Below, one piece after another: positions 6,230 to 6,354 of a DNA stretch of 6,354 nt; positions within the stretch are counted from its first letter, which is position 1, and each line of letters begins with the position of its first letter. Below the pieces are notes generated by a model, which did no database searches, was not told where the DNA came from, and worked only from the letters and a program-made list of their open reading frames with translations. The position numbers and the translations under genes are program-made. Location of the stretch: positions 1 to 6,354 of the forward strand of contig JBLINY010000185.1 in the NCBI GenBank assembly GCA_047638695.1, in the 5' to 3' direction. Origin of the DNA: JAHECQ01 sp047638695. GTDB taxonomy: Bacteria; Actinomycetota; Acidimicrobiia; Acidimicrobiales; SZUA-35.

Positions 6230-6354
6230 GGTTCAGGTGCACTCGGTTCAGGTGCACTCGGTTCAGGTGCACTCGGTTCAGGTGCACTCGGTTCAGGTGC
6301 ACTCGGTTCAGGTGCACTCGGTTCAGGTGCACTCGGTTCAGGTGCACTCGGTTC
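6230..6354. repeat. Tandem array of 15-base repeats, truncated by the window edge
   Basis: The unit GGTTCAGGTGCACTC occurs eight times without a single difference (6230-6349), followed by the first five bases of a ninth copy at the window end; the true length is unknown. Each unit contains the palindrome GTGCAC, so neighbouring copies can pair as a hairpin with a 9-base loop. There are no spacers, so it is not a CRISPR array. It begins 24 bases after the amidohydrolase stop. Five of the six reading frames through the unit are free of stops. The function is unknown; a non-coding minisatellite or the start of a repeat-protein gene are both possible. Confidence 0.95.

Noticed and set aside
6072..6347. 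91-codon minus-strand frame with (VHLNR)n at its start
   Set aside because: Its second half is antisense to the well-supported amidohydrolase C-terminus, it has no ribosome-binding site outside the repeat, and the open frame follows from the 15-base unit.
6230..6354. CRISPR array
   Set aside because: The 15-base units are directly adjacent, with no unique spacers and no cas genes.

Overview
The window reads as part of a catabolic gene cluster from a moderately high-GC bacterium. GC-rich codons, a GTG start, tightly packed overlapping genes and the enzyme families suggest an actinobacterium, possibly an uncultured Acidimicrobiia-like lineage. This placement is inference from composition and style only; there is no rRNA or other marker gene.

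Minus-strand operon (about 4846 down to 1, running off the left edge). In transcription order it encodes a soluble bacterial cytochrome P450 (3626-4846), an AMP-forming acyl-CoA ligase (2121-3629, coupled to the P450 by a 4-base GTGA overlap), a Rieske non-heme iron ring-hydroxylating oxygenase alpha subunit resembling carbazole dioxygenase CarAa (795-2039), and an alpha/beta hydrolase of the meta-cleavage-product hydrolase type (1-805, C-terminus outside the window, overlapping the Rieske gene by 11 bases). The only sizeable gap is 81 bases between ligase and Rieske gene, which holds a small hairpin and a short direct repeat.

Divergent plus-strand gene (5028-6206). A PF04909-type metal-dependent amidohydrolase is read away from the operon. 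The intervening region of about 180 bases should carry promoters for both directions and contains a clear dyad that could be an operator. No regulator is encoded in the window.

Repeats. Two perfect tandem repeats stand out. An array of 9/18-base units lies inside the ligase gene and adds an Asp-Glu-Ala / Ala-Ile-Ser repeat just before the ATP-binding loop. An array of 15-base units (at least 8 identical copies) begins 24 bases after the amidohydrolase gene and runs off the right edge.

How the genes may work together. Two monooxygenase/dioxygenase activities, CoA activation of a carboxylate, a C-C bond (or ester) hydrolase and a hydrolase/decarboxylase fit stepwise breakdown of a hydrophobic cyclic or aromatic compound. 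The substrate cannot be read from the sequence. No ferredoxin, ferredoxin reductase, oxygenase beta subunit or extradiol dioxygenase is in the window, so the electron supply and the ring-cleavage step must be encoded elsewhere. No tRNA, rRNA, CRISPR array or transposase was seen.
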